Below, piece after piece: positions 54,859 to 63,143 of a stretch of DNA of 64,000 nucleotides; within the stretch, counting starts at the first letter, position 1, and each line of letters begins with the position of its first letter. Made by a program: the position numbers and the translations under genes. The notes beneath the pieces were generated by a model. That model had not been told where the DNA came from. It saw nothing but the letters and a program-made list of their open reading frames with translations, and made no database searches. Source of the stretch: Aminicenans sp964648465 (GTDB taxonomy: Bacteria > Acidobacteriota > Aminicenantia > Aminicenantales > Aminicenantaceae); the NCBI GenBank assembly GCA_964648465.1, contig CAZYMU010000009.1, positions 1 through 64,000 on the forward strand, given 5' to 3'.

Positions 54859-56756
54859 TGTGCGGCATTTGCGGTATAGCTAAAGTTGGAAATAAAGAAT
54901 CAATCCCTCCATCTCTTATTTCTTCCATGTGCCAGACTATTATCCACCGAGGACCTGATGATGAAGGTATTTACATCGATAAAATCATTGCTCTGGGCTC
55001 CCGTCGCTTAAGCATAATTGACCTCGACACCGGACATCAGCCTATATCAAATGAAAACGGCTCGGTATGGGTAGTGTGCAATGGCGAAATTTATAATTTT
55101 CCTGCCCTGAAAGAAGAATTAATCTCCCGTGGGCACAATTTTTCAACCAAAACTGATACAGAAACCATTGTTCACGGATATGAAGAATGGGGGGAAGATT
55201 TCATTAAAAAACTCAGAGGAATGTACGCATTTGCTCTGTGGGACGCTGCACAGCATAAGCTCTTACTTGTCAGAGATAGGATAGGTATCAAACCCCTTTA
55301 TTATACTATACTTGAAGATAGTACTCTTGTTTTCGGCTCTGAATTAAAGGCTGTCCTCACTCATCCTGGTGTGAAGCGCTCCATAGAACCTCAGGCTCTG
55401 GACTTTTTCCTGACTCTAGAGTATATCCCAGCACCTTACTCTATTTTTAAAAATATCTTCAAGCTTCCTGCGGCTTGTTCTCTCATTTACAAGGACGGAA
55501 AAATGAGGGTCAAGAAATATTGGGAACTTGAATCAGGTAAATCCATCCACAAAAGCTATACAAAACAGACTCTTAATTCTCTCATGGATGAACTCTATAA
55601 TCTTCTTAAAGAATCGGTAAAAATGAGATTAATAAGCGATGTTCCATTAGGCGCTTTCTTAAGTGGAGGAATTGATTCCTCTTCAATAGTTGGGCTTATG
55701 AGGGAATTAGGGGCTTCTCCTTTAAAAACATTCTCAATCGGATTCGAGGATTCAACTTATAATGAGCTTGACCATGCCCGGCGGATCGCCAAGAAGTTCC
55801 ACACCGAACATGAAGAATTCATTATTCAGCCTCAAGCTCTGGAGCTCACTGAAAAACTAATTCATCATCTGGACGAACCTTTTGGCGACTTCTCTATATT
55901 TCCAACTTATCTTGTTTCTAAAATGGCAAGATCACGTGTCACGGTGATCCTTTCAGGAGACGGAGGGGATGAAATTTTTTCCGGCTATGAACATTATCAG
56001 GCTCAAAGGCTTTCCGCATTTCCCCTGATTCCTTTTCTTCAAAAAACCCTTCCATCTATTGTTAAAAAGTTCCCACCTTCACCCAAAAAGAAGGGACTCT
56101 GGAATAAGCTACGGAGATTCAGCCAGGGTTTAGAATTCAGCCCGGAACTGAGGCATTTCCGCTGGATGATGTTTCTCACTGCTGAAAATAGAAAACTCTT
56201 GTACACAGAAGACTTAACCCACGAACTAGGGGGAACAAAGCAGCTCAACAAGATCGAACCTTTTCAGGAAATATTCCTTGACATGGACCGATTTGATGCA
56301 AAAACTGCAGAATTGTATCTTGATCTAAAAACTTATCTTGTCGACAATATTCTTGTTAAGGTTGACCGTATGAGTATGGCTCCATCACTCGAAACAAGGG
56401 TTCCTCTTTTAGACCATAAAATCGTAGAGTTTATCTTTAACCTTCCAGGAGACCTTAAACTTAAAGGCATGACGACAAAATGGATATTTAAAAAAACGAT
56501 GGAACGTCTCCTTCCCAGGGAGAATATTATTCGCAGTAAGGAAGGATTCAGCATTCCTATGAAGCACTGGCTTAGGATAGAACTCAAAGAGTTAATGCTC
56601 GATTACTTAAGCCAAAAAAGGATTCAAAACGAAGGTTTATTCAATTTTGACCTCATAAAAAAAATGATAGATCTACACCTTCAAGGAAGAGAAAACTTCA
56701 GCCATCAACTTTGGGCTCTTCTTGTTTTCGAAATCTGGAAGGAACAATATTTATAA
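54858..56756 (+). CDS. asnB: Asparagine synthase (glutamine-hydrolysing)
   Basis: 632 residues. Starts MCGICGIAKV with catalytic Cys2 of the class II glutaminase domain (1-200; RGPDDEG, CNGEIYNF), then the synthetase domain with PP-loop FLSGGIDSSSIVGL and LSGDGGDEIFSGYEHY. It amidates aspartate or, in surface-polysaccharide clusters, a sugar acid. The glycosyltransferase-like partner upstream favours the latter (inference). Convergent with tilS with a six-base overlap. Confidence 0.88.
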   Translation: MCGICGIAKVGNKESIPPSLISSMCQTIIHRGPDDEGIYIDKIIALGSRRLSIIDLDTGHQPISNENGSVWVVCNGEIYNFPALKEELISRGHNFSTKTDTETIVHGYEEWGEDFIKKLRGMYAFALWDAAQHKLLLVRDRIGIKPLYYTILEDSTLVFGSELKAVLTHPGVKRSIEPQALDFFLTLEYIPAPYSIFKNIFKLPAACSLIYKDGKMRVKKYWELESGKSIHKSYTKQTLNSLMDELYNLLKESVKMRLISDVPLGAFLSGGIDSSSIVGLMRELGASPLKTFSIGFEDSTYNELDHARRIAKKFHTEHEEFIIQPQALELTEKLIHHLDEPFGDFSIFPTYLVSKMARSRVTVILSGDGGDEIFSGYEHYQAQRLSAFPLIPFLQKTLPSIVKKFPPSPKKKGLWNKLRRFSQGLEFSPELRHFRWMMFLTAENRKLLYTEDLTHELGGTKQLNKIEPFQEIFLDMDRFDAKTAELYLDLKTYLVDNILVKVDRMSMAPSLETRVPLLDHKIVEFIFNLPGDLKLKGMTTKWIFKKTMERLLPRENIIRSKEGFSIPMKHWLRIELKELMLDYLSQKRIQNEGLFNFDLIKKMIDLHLQGRENFSHQLWALLVFEIWKEQYL

Positions 56757-58151
56757 ATCATCATACGGGACAACAGAAACAATGAATATCTTTCTGGTTC
56801 CTCTGTCAATTTTAAACTTCTCTGAGACGGGAAGGCCCTGGATCCAAACAATCTCATTCCTTGATAGTAAAACAGGATTTTTTTCCCTCTCTGATAGGGG
56901 GATACGTTTGGCTCTCATAATTTCTTTAAGCTTTTTCCTGCCAGGGGCACCCAGTGGTTGGTATCTGTCCCCTTTCCTGCGGTTTCGAACCAAAAGAGGA
57001 AACTTGAGCTTTTCCAAATTAAGAAAGGCTTTTGCTTTATCATTAAAATCAAGGTATTTAGATTGAGTTTTCTTACTCCTTTTTGCTTCAAGCTTTATAT
57101 GGAGCTCTCTGACTTTGAGCGCCTCTTTGCCATTCCACAAATATTCATATCCAATCCTTTGAGGCTGTTCTTTCTCCAAAAATACATATCCATTTTCACG
57201 CTTCAGAAAGAGATTTTTTTTCATATGGCATTTTTTACCCTCACTCAAATTGAGAACCAATTCTATATCTTCGAATGAAATTCCTCTCAAGTTGCCTTTT
57301 AACTTTAAGATAAACTCTCGCACAAGCCGCCTCGATAGGGAATGAGGCAACGCCAATACAGCGTTTAAATCGAGACGAATATGATTGTTCTCATGTAAAA
57401 TAGTCTTTTGGACTTTTTGGGTTGTTATTTTTTCTAAAAGAGATTCTTCTTCCTGTAAGATGGAGACAATTCTTCCGATGCTCGGAACGATCTTAGGTTC
57501 AAATTTTTCTTGTATGAAAGGCACTAGTTTCCATCTTATTCTGTTCCGCAAAAAACGGCGGTCAAAATTACTTTCATCCACACAAAATTCCAAGCCCTTC
57601 TCTGCAAGATATACCTCAATATCCTTTCTCTCTAACTCGATCATAGGCCTGATAATAACCCCTTCAATCATAGGGAAAATACTTGCTAATCCCTGATGAC
57701 CACTCCCTCTCATAATCCGCATGAGAAAAGTCTCCGCTTGATCTGTCATAGTATGACCTGTTGCTATCTTTGCTCCACCAACATCAAAAGCTTTTTTCTT
57801 TAAAAAACTATATCTCAATTTTCTTGCTGATTCCTCAAGATTCAGCCTTTTGCTCTTTGCATAAGAACGCACATCATCTGATCCAATAAAAATAGGGATT
57901 GAATATTTAAGAGCAATTCTTCTGGCAAATTGTTCCTCTTCATCTGTTTTTTTACGAAGATTGTGATTAAAATGCCCGAGGAAAAGCTCAATTCCAAGTT
58001 CCTTGCGTAGTTCAAAGAGTAATGCGATTAATGCAGAAGAATCCACTCCTCCTGAATAAGCTATAAGAACTTTATCTCCTTTCTCAAGAAGGTTATATTT
58101 ATTAATAGTTTGTTTAACTCTCTTGATAATTTTCCCCACTGATCCAGCCAA
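56751..58151 (-). CDS. tilS: tRNA(Ile)-lysidine synthetase
   Basis: 466 residues. PP-loop motif VLIAYSGGVDSSALIALL near the N-terminus, then GHFNHNLRKKTDEEEQFARRIA and ATGHTMTDQAETFLMRIMRGSG, diagnostic of TilS. The C-terminal TilS domain includes NRRKGDRYQPLGAPGRKKLKE. It converts C34 of tRNA-Ile(CAU) to lysidine. A CAT-anticodon tRNA is encoded 84 bases upstream on the same strand. Confidence 0.92.
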   Translation of the reverse strand: MAGSVGKIIKRVKQTINKYNLLEKGDKVLIAYSGGVDSSALIALLFELRKELGIELFLGHFNHNLRKKTDEEEQFARRIALKYSIPIFIGSDDVRSYAKSKRLNLEESARKLRYSFLKKKAFDVGGAKIATGHTMTDQAETFLMRIMRGSGHQGLASIFPMIEGVIIRPMIELERKDIEVYLAEKGLEFCVDESNFDRRFLRNRIRWKLVPFIQEKFEPKIVPSIGRIVSILQEEESLLEKITTQKVQKTILHENNHIRLDLNAVLALPHSLSRRLVREFILKLKGNLRGISFEDIELVLNLSEGKKCHMKKNLFLKRENGYVFLEKEQPQRIGYEYLWNGKEALKVRELHIKLEAKRSKKTQSKYLDFNDKAKAFLNLEKLKFPLLVRNRRKGDRYQPLGAPGRKKLKEIMRAKRIPLSEREKNPVLLSRNEIVWIQGLPVSEKFKIDRGTRKIFIVSVVPYDDL

Positions 58152-58208
58152 AATTCATCTCCAGACCTGGATTTACAGATTAAAAACACTTGCCTCGAAT
58201 TTCCAGCA

Positions 58209-58221
58209 TGAATAATCCAGG
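58209..58221. repeat. Solo repeat end next to tRNA-Met
   Basis: TGAATAATCCAGG followed by TTAG (58222-58225), the same end as at 39955-39967, 14 bases beyond the tRNA 3' end. A weaker look-alike, GGAATAATCCAGA, lies on the other side of the tRNA at 58385-58397. Confidence 0.5.
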
Positions 58222-58235
58222 TTAGCTATTAAAAG

Positions 58236-58309
58236 TGGCGGTGGAGGGATTTGAACCCCCGACACTACGGATATGAGCCGTATGCTCTAACCGACTGAGC
58301 TACACCGCC
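58236..58309 (-). tRNA. tRNA-Met (anticodon CAT), elongator type
   Basis: 74 bases fold as a full cloverleaf: acceptor GGCGGTG/CACCGCC, D-arm GCTC-AGTCGGTTA-GAGC, anticodon arm TACGG-CTCATAT-CCGTA with CAT, T-arm GGGGG-TTCAAAT-CCCTC, discriminator A. CCA is not encoded. G1-C72 pairing rules out the initiator. The body is close to elongator tRNA-Met of Bacillus, making tRNA-Ile2 less likely. Confidence 0.93.
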
Positions 58310-58319
58310 ATTGGCAAAG

Positions 58320-58348
58320 ATTTTAGCGAAAACTCACTTTGAAGTCAA
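58320..58348 (-). promoter_or_regulatory. Promoter of tRNA-Met (and perhaps tilS)
   Basis: On the minus strand TTGACT (58343-58348), 17-base spacer, TAAAAT (58320-58325); the tRNA begins 11 bases downstream. No terminator is evident between the tRNA and tilS. Confidence 0.75.
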
Positions 58349-58397
58349 TTTGTAATCATATTGGAAGGGTTGCTTCTATTTTTGGAATAATCCAGAT

Positions 58398-60542
58398 CTA
58401 TTTAATTCTGATATGAGATTCTCGCGTTGAAAAAACTATGGCCTGTCCTGAAGAAGTATTTGCCGAAATGTCAGAAAAAGAAATGGCACTCTCACCCTTG
58501 GTTTTGGCTCCAAAGACCAGAGTGACAATCCTTCCCTGCCCTTTAAAACCCTTTCCTAAATCAGGGCTTGTGAATCCAATTGTGCAAATGCCAGAATCAT
58601 TGTCTATATTTTTAAGGAAAGATGGATTTTTTCCAAACTGCTGAATATATCCTCCTAACAAAATCTGTTTCAATTCCAATATCTGGGAATTAAAAGAGAA
58701 TCCAATTGACATATTTCCAATCTCGTGCTCGGAGTTAAGATTCATATGGATCCGGAATTCTCTATTCTGAGGTCCTTCAAAATTCACAGGATTCAGAAAA
58801 ACCTGGTTCTGGCCCCCTCCTTCCATCCTGGATTCTCTGTCTCTCTGTAATCTTTCCCGCCTCATTTGAGCCTCCAAAATTTCCTCTTCAGATCTACCTT
58901 GAACTGTCTGACCTGAAGTCATCCCTTCCAGATTAATCCAGAGAGGCTCTGAATCCTCTTCTTTAAGCGGAATCATGCGGAGAATATAAGGAGTAATAGT
59001 CATAATAACATCTGTCTGTTGAATTGTTTGATCAGTTCTGGAAAAAAGACTTCCTAGAACCGGAACGTTTTTCAGGCCTACTATCCCCTTTACAGTTTTT
59101 CTCTCTTCATCTTTCAACAATCCTGCCAGCAGGTTGGTTTCTCCATCCTTAAGCCTTATTACATTCTTCACTTCCCGGGTTGTGATAATTGGGATGTCTG
59201 CAAAGCCCGTGCCACCAAGTGCTTTTATTTTTATTTCTAACTCAAGTGTAATCTCTTTTTCATAATGAATCCTAGGTGTAATCTTTACATCGATCCCAAC
59301 ATTCTTGAACTGATACTGAGTCACAGGCTGTATGCTTATTCCTCCTGCTGCAATAGGAGAAAAAGTAGTTTGAGGAATGGGAATTTCATCTCCTACCATA
59401 TACTCAATTTTTTCTCCCTCAATTCCCCGAAGTCTCGGCTGAGCTATTATTTTTGTATCTATATCCGATTCTAAGAACCGTAAAAAGGCTGTCGGTAAAG
59501 TAATTTGATAATTCTCTGATTTAGAAAAATCTAAACCCTTCATGCTTTGCCACCCAGATTCAGATATTTCTTCAGCACCGGTGTATATCAACCCAATAAT
59601 ATTTTGATCGAAATCCAGACCCATTTCTCTCAGTTTGATTCTGGATACTTCCATTATTTCTATATCAATAACGACCTCTCCTTTTGGCTTATCCCAAAGT
59701 TTGATAATTCTCTCGGCTAATTCTACAACTTGGGGAGTATCTTTCACTGTGATCGAGTTTAAATTTTTATCAACCATAATAACCGGAGCTTTCATCTGGG
59801 TGCGCAGTGCCTGTGAAAGAGAGCCCATGATATCCTGAGCATTAATGTTTGAAAGGTAAAAAGTCTTCATGGCATTTAATTCATATCTCATTCTGTTCTG
59901 GATATTATCGGGAATAATGATAATTGTTTTTTCATCAATTGTTCTGTAAAAGTTCTTAGAGGCCATACAGAGAAAACTTACAGCTTGCTCAAAATTCATA
60001 TCTGCTAGGTCAACTGAAAAGGGTTTGTCCTTGAACATCTCATCAAAGATGACATTTACATGAGCATACTTCCCTAGAGCCTGAAAAATTGAACGCAGGC
60101 TTGCCTCGTGTATAAATTTTAATTGAATCTTCTCTTCCCCGGCTTTAAGCCTTACTGGAGGCTCTATCTTGACCACTTTTTCCCTTTTCTCTTCAACCTT
60201 TTCTTCTGTCAAGCTTTTTGCCTCTTCTGCAATAGTCCTGTTCGAAGGATCATAATAAAGGGCTCTTTCATACTCAGAGAGAGCTTCCTTCTCCTTTCCA
60301 TCTGAGGCAAGCTTTCGGGCTTCTATGAGATGCATGTAGCTGGCTGATATTTTTGCACGGAACAATGCAATTCTGTATACAGAATTCTCTGCATCTTCAA
60401 GAACAGCTTTTTCATAATACCTGACTGCCTCATCCCAATCCTTGTTGATAGCAGCGTCTGTACCCAATTTATAGCTCTGGCTTAATGTTACACAGCCCCA
60501 AAAAGTAAGGGATATTATCAATAAAAACGTTGTTTTTTTCAT
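58398..60542 (-). CDS. pilQ: Type IV pilus secretin with N-terminal TPR and C-terminal cohesin-like domain
   Basis: 714 residues. Signal peptide ending near C17, two or so TPR units (about 20-105), a STN/N0-like part (KFIHEASLRSIFQALGKYAHVNVIFDEMF), N1 domain, and the secretin core (about 290-510) with VPVLGSLFSRTDQTIQQTDVIMTITPYI. After about residue 590 comes a cohesin-like beta sandwich (FRIHMNLNSEHEIGNMSIGFSFNSQILELKQI...GRIVTLVFGAKTKGES). It forms the outer membrane gate for pili. Four-base overlap with the upstream PilP-like gene. Confidence 0.85.
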   Translation of the reverse strand: MKKTTFLLIISLTFWGCVTLSQSYKLGTDAAINKDWDEAVRYYEKAVLEDAENSVYRIALFRAKISASYMHLIEARKLASDGKEKEALSEYERALYYDPSNRTIAEEAKSLTEEKVEEKREKVVKIEPPVRLKAGEEKIQLKFIHEASLRSIFQALGKYAHVNVIFDEMFKDKPFSVDLADMNFEQAVSFLCMASKNFYRTIDEKTIIIIPDNIQNRMRYELNAMKTFYLSNINAQDIMGSLSQALRTQMKAPVIMVDKNLNSITVKDTPQVVELAERIIKLWDKPKGEVVIDIEIMEVSRIKLREMGLDFDQNIIGLIYTGAEEISESGWQSMKGLDFSKSENYQITLPTAFLRFLESDIDTKIIAQPRLRGIEGEKIEYMVGDEIPIPQTTFSPIAAGGISIQPVTQYQFKNVGIDVKITPRIHYEKEITLELEIKIKALGGTGFADIPIITTREVKNVIRLKDGETNLLAGLLKDEERKTVKGIVGLKNVPVLGSLFSRTDQTIQQTDVIMTITPYILRMIPLKEEDSEPLWINLEGMTSGQTVQGRSEEEILEAQMRRERLQRDRESRMEGGGQNQVFLNPVNFEGPQNREFRIHMNLNSEHEIGNMSIGFSFNSQILELKQILLGGYIQQFGKNPSFLKNIDNDSGICTIGFTSPDLGKGFKGQGRIVTLVFGAKTKGESAISFSDISANTSSGQAIVFSTRESHIRIK

Positions 60543-61057
60543 GGTTTTTCCCCTTCTAAGGAATAAGCCTTTTTTGTGGAATCCGGCCAGATAATATTAA
60601 TTTTTTCAGGAATGATCTTACTTATTTTAATACCATCTCCGATCACTTCTCCTTCTTCCACTGCAAGAGTTTCTCCTCCAAAAATAATCAAAGCAACAAT
60701 TTTTTGGTCAGAACAAATATAACCAATATACCTCAGCTTTTGGGAGGATAAAAAGTTTTCCATTTCAGAGCCAGTTTGACCCCTTCTTATATTCTGTCTT
60801 CCTTCAATTGAACGGGATTCTTCCTGTTTATCTCCCCAAGATTCATCCTCCCCAAACCTGATCTTTTGCAAAGAAAAAATGTTTCTCTTCGGAGGCTTCA
60901 GTTTCCTGCTCTCCTTTAGTAATAAATCTTTCCTGATAAAACTTTTCTCCTTCTTTTTCTGGATTGCCTCCTGGAGATCTCCATCTATAGAGAAAAGGCA
61001 AAATACAGTACTCAACATAAAGAGAAAAAACACCATTGCTAGCTTTTTAACCTTCAT
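60539..61057 (-). CDS. pilP: PilP-like pilus assembly protein
   Basis: 172 residues with a signal peptide, a charged linker and a small beta domain at the C-terminus (LRYIGYICSDQKIVALIIFGGETLAVEEGEVIGDGIKISKIIPEKINII), which matches the PilP/GspC homology region in character. Assigned mainly by position between PilO- and PilQ-type genes. It probably links the inner-membrane complex to the secretin. Confidence 0.7.
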   Translation of the reverse strand: MKVKKLAMVFFLFMLSTVFCLFSIDGDLQEAIQKKKEKSFIRKDLLLKESRKLKPPKRNIFSLQKIRFGEDESWGDKQEESRSIEGRQNIRRGQTGSEMENFLSSQKLRYIGYICSDQKIVALIIFGGETLAVEEGEVIGDGIKISKIIPEKINIIWPDSTKKAYSLEGEKP

Positions 61058-61604
61058 AATAGCCTGCCAAACTAATTCTTAATTCTTGTCTTCCTTGAGA
61101 ATCAATTCCTGGAAAATCTATTTTTTCTATAACCAAGAACTTTGGAAATTCTTCTAGACAATGAATGAATTTTTTCAGGGAAAAATAGGATCCTGCTATA
61201 ACAAAACTGATTTTTACTTTCTTGATTTTTTCTTTTTCAAATTCAGAATAATCATATTTTATTGGGGAAACCCAAACTCTCGATTCGTTAAAAATTCTCT
61301 GTAGGTCATTCCTTAAAGGCTTGATTCCTTCATCTTCACTATAAAAATGTTTTTCTTTCAGCTCAATCATATCCTTGCAGGTCTCTTCCCATTTAAGCCA
61401 TTCCTGTTTCTTTACTTCCCTGTTCAATATTACATTTTGCATATCCTTCTGTTTCTCAGAAAGATAAACACGAGAACGAAAATACGTGTCTCTTTCTGCC
61501 GCAGCAACAGTAAAATAAAATGTGAGTGCCGCAGCTGCCAAAAAGCAAAGCAAAAGCAGGGCCCTTCGCTCTTTCCGGTTTAAAAGGTCAAATATTTCTT
61601 TCAT
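61047..61604 (-). CDS. pilO: PilO-like pilus assembly protein
   Basis: 185 residues: one N-terminal helix (about 14-33), a coiled-coil stretch and a ferredoxin-like end (SFVIAGSYFSLKKFIHCLEEFPKFLVIEKIDF), as in PilO/GspM. Overlaps both neighbours. Confidence 0.75.
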   Translation of the reverse strand: MKEIFDLLNRKERRALLLLCFLAAAALTFYFTVAAAERDTYFRSRVYLSEKQKDMQNVILNREVKKQEWLKWEETCKDMIELKEKHFYSEDEGIKPLRNDLQRIFNESRVWVSPIKYDYSEFEKEKIKKVKISFVIAGSYFSLKKFIHCLEEFPKFLVIEKIDFPGIDSQGRQELRISLAGYYEG

Positions 61605-62154
61605 AGGTCAAAGAAATCTCCGAAAGTAAATAGCCAGAGTCATCTCTCGACTCACTCATGACTCTTATATGCTTAAAATTCATAGAATTTAAACTGGAAA
61701 CGAGATCCAAGAGTTCTTCAAGACCAGGAGAAAGGACCTCGAACCTCACCCCCATTTCAGAATCTCCCTTAAGAGAAGGGGTTAAGGAAATAATATAACT
61801 TGTTTCAGGAAGACAATCTTCTAAAGCCGAAAGTAAATCCGTCCAGGAAAAAGTTTTTCTTAAAATCAAGCTGTTCACCAGATCCGCTTTTTCCTTATAA
61901 TCCCTTACTTTATCCTCAACATGACTTATATATGTTTTCTCTTCTTTTTGAACATCTTTAATTGTTTGTTCTATCTTCGCAATTGAAGTTTTAATATCTT
62001 TAATTTTAATCCTGTTTTTAAAATAAACATTTCCTCCAGCAACTGAAATAAAAATAATAATAATACCAAGCAGAACTCCAAGGAAATAGAATAGTTTTCT
62101 ATTCTGTATAGGACGACTGGCTAAATTCAAATCTATTTTTCTATAAACCTTCAT
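61588..62154 (-). CDS. pilN: PilN-like pilus assembly protein
   Basis: 188 residues. The cytoplasmic start KIDLNLASRPIQNRK is the PilN motif that binds PilM, followed by a helix (about 23-46), a coiled coil and the PilN fold (FSWTDLLSALEDCLPETSYIISL). Confidence 0.82.
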   Translation of the reverse strand: MKVYRKIDLNLASRPIQNRKLFYFLGVLLGIIIIFISVAGGNVYFKNRIKIKDIKTSIAKIEQTIKDVQKEEKTYISHVEDKVRDYKEKADLVNSLILRKTFSWTDLLSALEDCLPETSYIISLTPSLKGDSEMGVRFEVLSPGLEELLDLVSSLNSMNFKHIRVMSESRDDSGYLLSEISLTYERNI

Positions 62155-63143
62155 AATAACTGACCTATCAATGGCGACAATATCTCTTTTTCTTTCAATG
62201 GAATATTGAAATCCAGATAAGATTCAATCTTCTTCAGCGGATAATGCAATTTTTCTTTCAAGCCTACAAACATTTCTTCTCTCTTACCTAACAACCCTAG
62301 ACGGATTATAATGCAGCCAATTCGTTTTTTATCTCTATCCTCAATGAAATTGACTGTGTTTTTTACCTCCTGAACAATATGACTTATTTTTTGGACCTCT
62401 GAATTATGATTATTAACACTGGCTCCAAAAGGCTTTTGACGGTAGAGAACAATTTCTGAATCTATATTAACCACAAGACTAAACGAATCTTCCTCAACAC
62501 TGATAAACATTACATCTTTTTCACTTTCTTTATTAAGTAAATTCGACACACTCAAGGACGGAATCCCAACTACTCTCACTTTCAAATGAAGCTTTACAAA
62601 CAAATTTTCGTATTCTTTTATCACACAAGACCTAGCAATCGTTGCAAGAATTTTTTTTGAACTGTTTGATTTTCTTATGTCAAAAGATAACTTGATATCA
62701 TCAGGAAGCAATGGCATTTGTTTATTTACTTTGAAACGGATGAGATATTCTCTCTCCTGTTGAGAGGACGGGAAAGAATCATAATTAAAGATAAAAGCTT
62801 TCTGGGACATCTCAGGAAGAAGGAATATAATATTGTGGGCACTGATATTAATTTTTTTTAATCCTTCTTTTATTTTATTCTCCAATAACTCACTATTTAT
62901 TATATTCTTCTTGTTAAAAGAAGGATTTATTGTTCCTCCTTCAAGAGGAAGAACAAAATGACTTTTTATTTTTCCTTCTTTCGGCAGGACCTGTATTCCA
63001 CTAATATAATGGGATGAAATCTGAACACCTAAATCATATAGCCGAGGCCTGACAAAATAATCCCTTATTTTTTCCTTAAATAAAACGGCCTGTTTATCTC
63101 GCATCTCGGAAACCGAAATCTCCTTATTTTCCTTATTCGACAA
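62151..63143 (-). CDS. pilM: PilM-like actin-fold pilus assembly protein
   Basis: 330 residues. Actin-like ATPase-fold features: LYDLGVQISSHYISGIQVLP, FLLPEMSQKAFIFNYDSFP, FISVEEDSFSLVVNIDSEIVLYRQKPFG. More divergent than usual: the phosphate loops are weakly conserved. Position and coupling to the PilN gene support the call. Overlaps the pilB gene by 11 bases. Confidence 0.75.
   Translation of the reverse strand: MSNKENKEISVSEMRDKQAVLFKEKIRDYFVRPRLYDLGVQISSHYISGIQVLPKEGKIKSHFVLPLEGGTINPSFNKKNIINSELLENKIKEGLKKINISAHNIIFLLPEMSQKAFIFNYDSFPSSQQEREYLIRFKVNKQMPLLPDDIKLSFDIRKSNSSKKILATIARSCVIKEYENLFVKLHLKVRVVGIPSLSVSNLLNKESEKDVMFISVEEDSFSLVVNIDSEIVLYRQKPFGASVNNHNSEVQKISHIVQEVKNTVNFIEDRDKKRIGCIIIRLGLLGKREEMFVGLKEKLHYPLKKIESYLDFNIPLKEKEILSPLIGQLL

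Noticed and set aside
58236..58309. The CAT tRNA as tRNA-Ile2, the TilS substrate, suggested by its place next to tilS.
   Set aside because: The acceptor and anticodon arms closely follow elongator tRNA-Met; adjacency alone is not enough.
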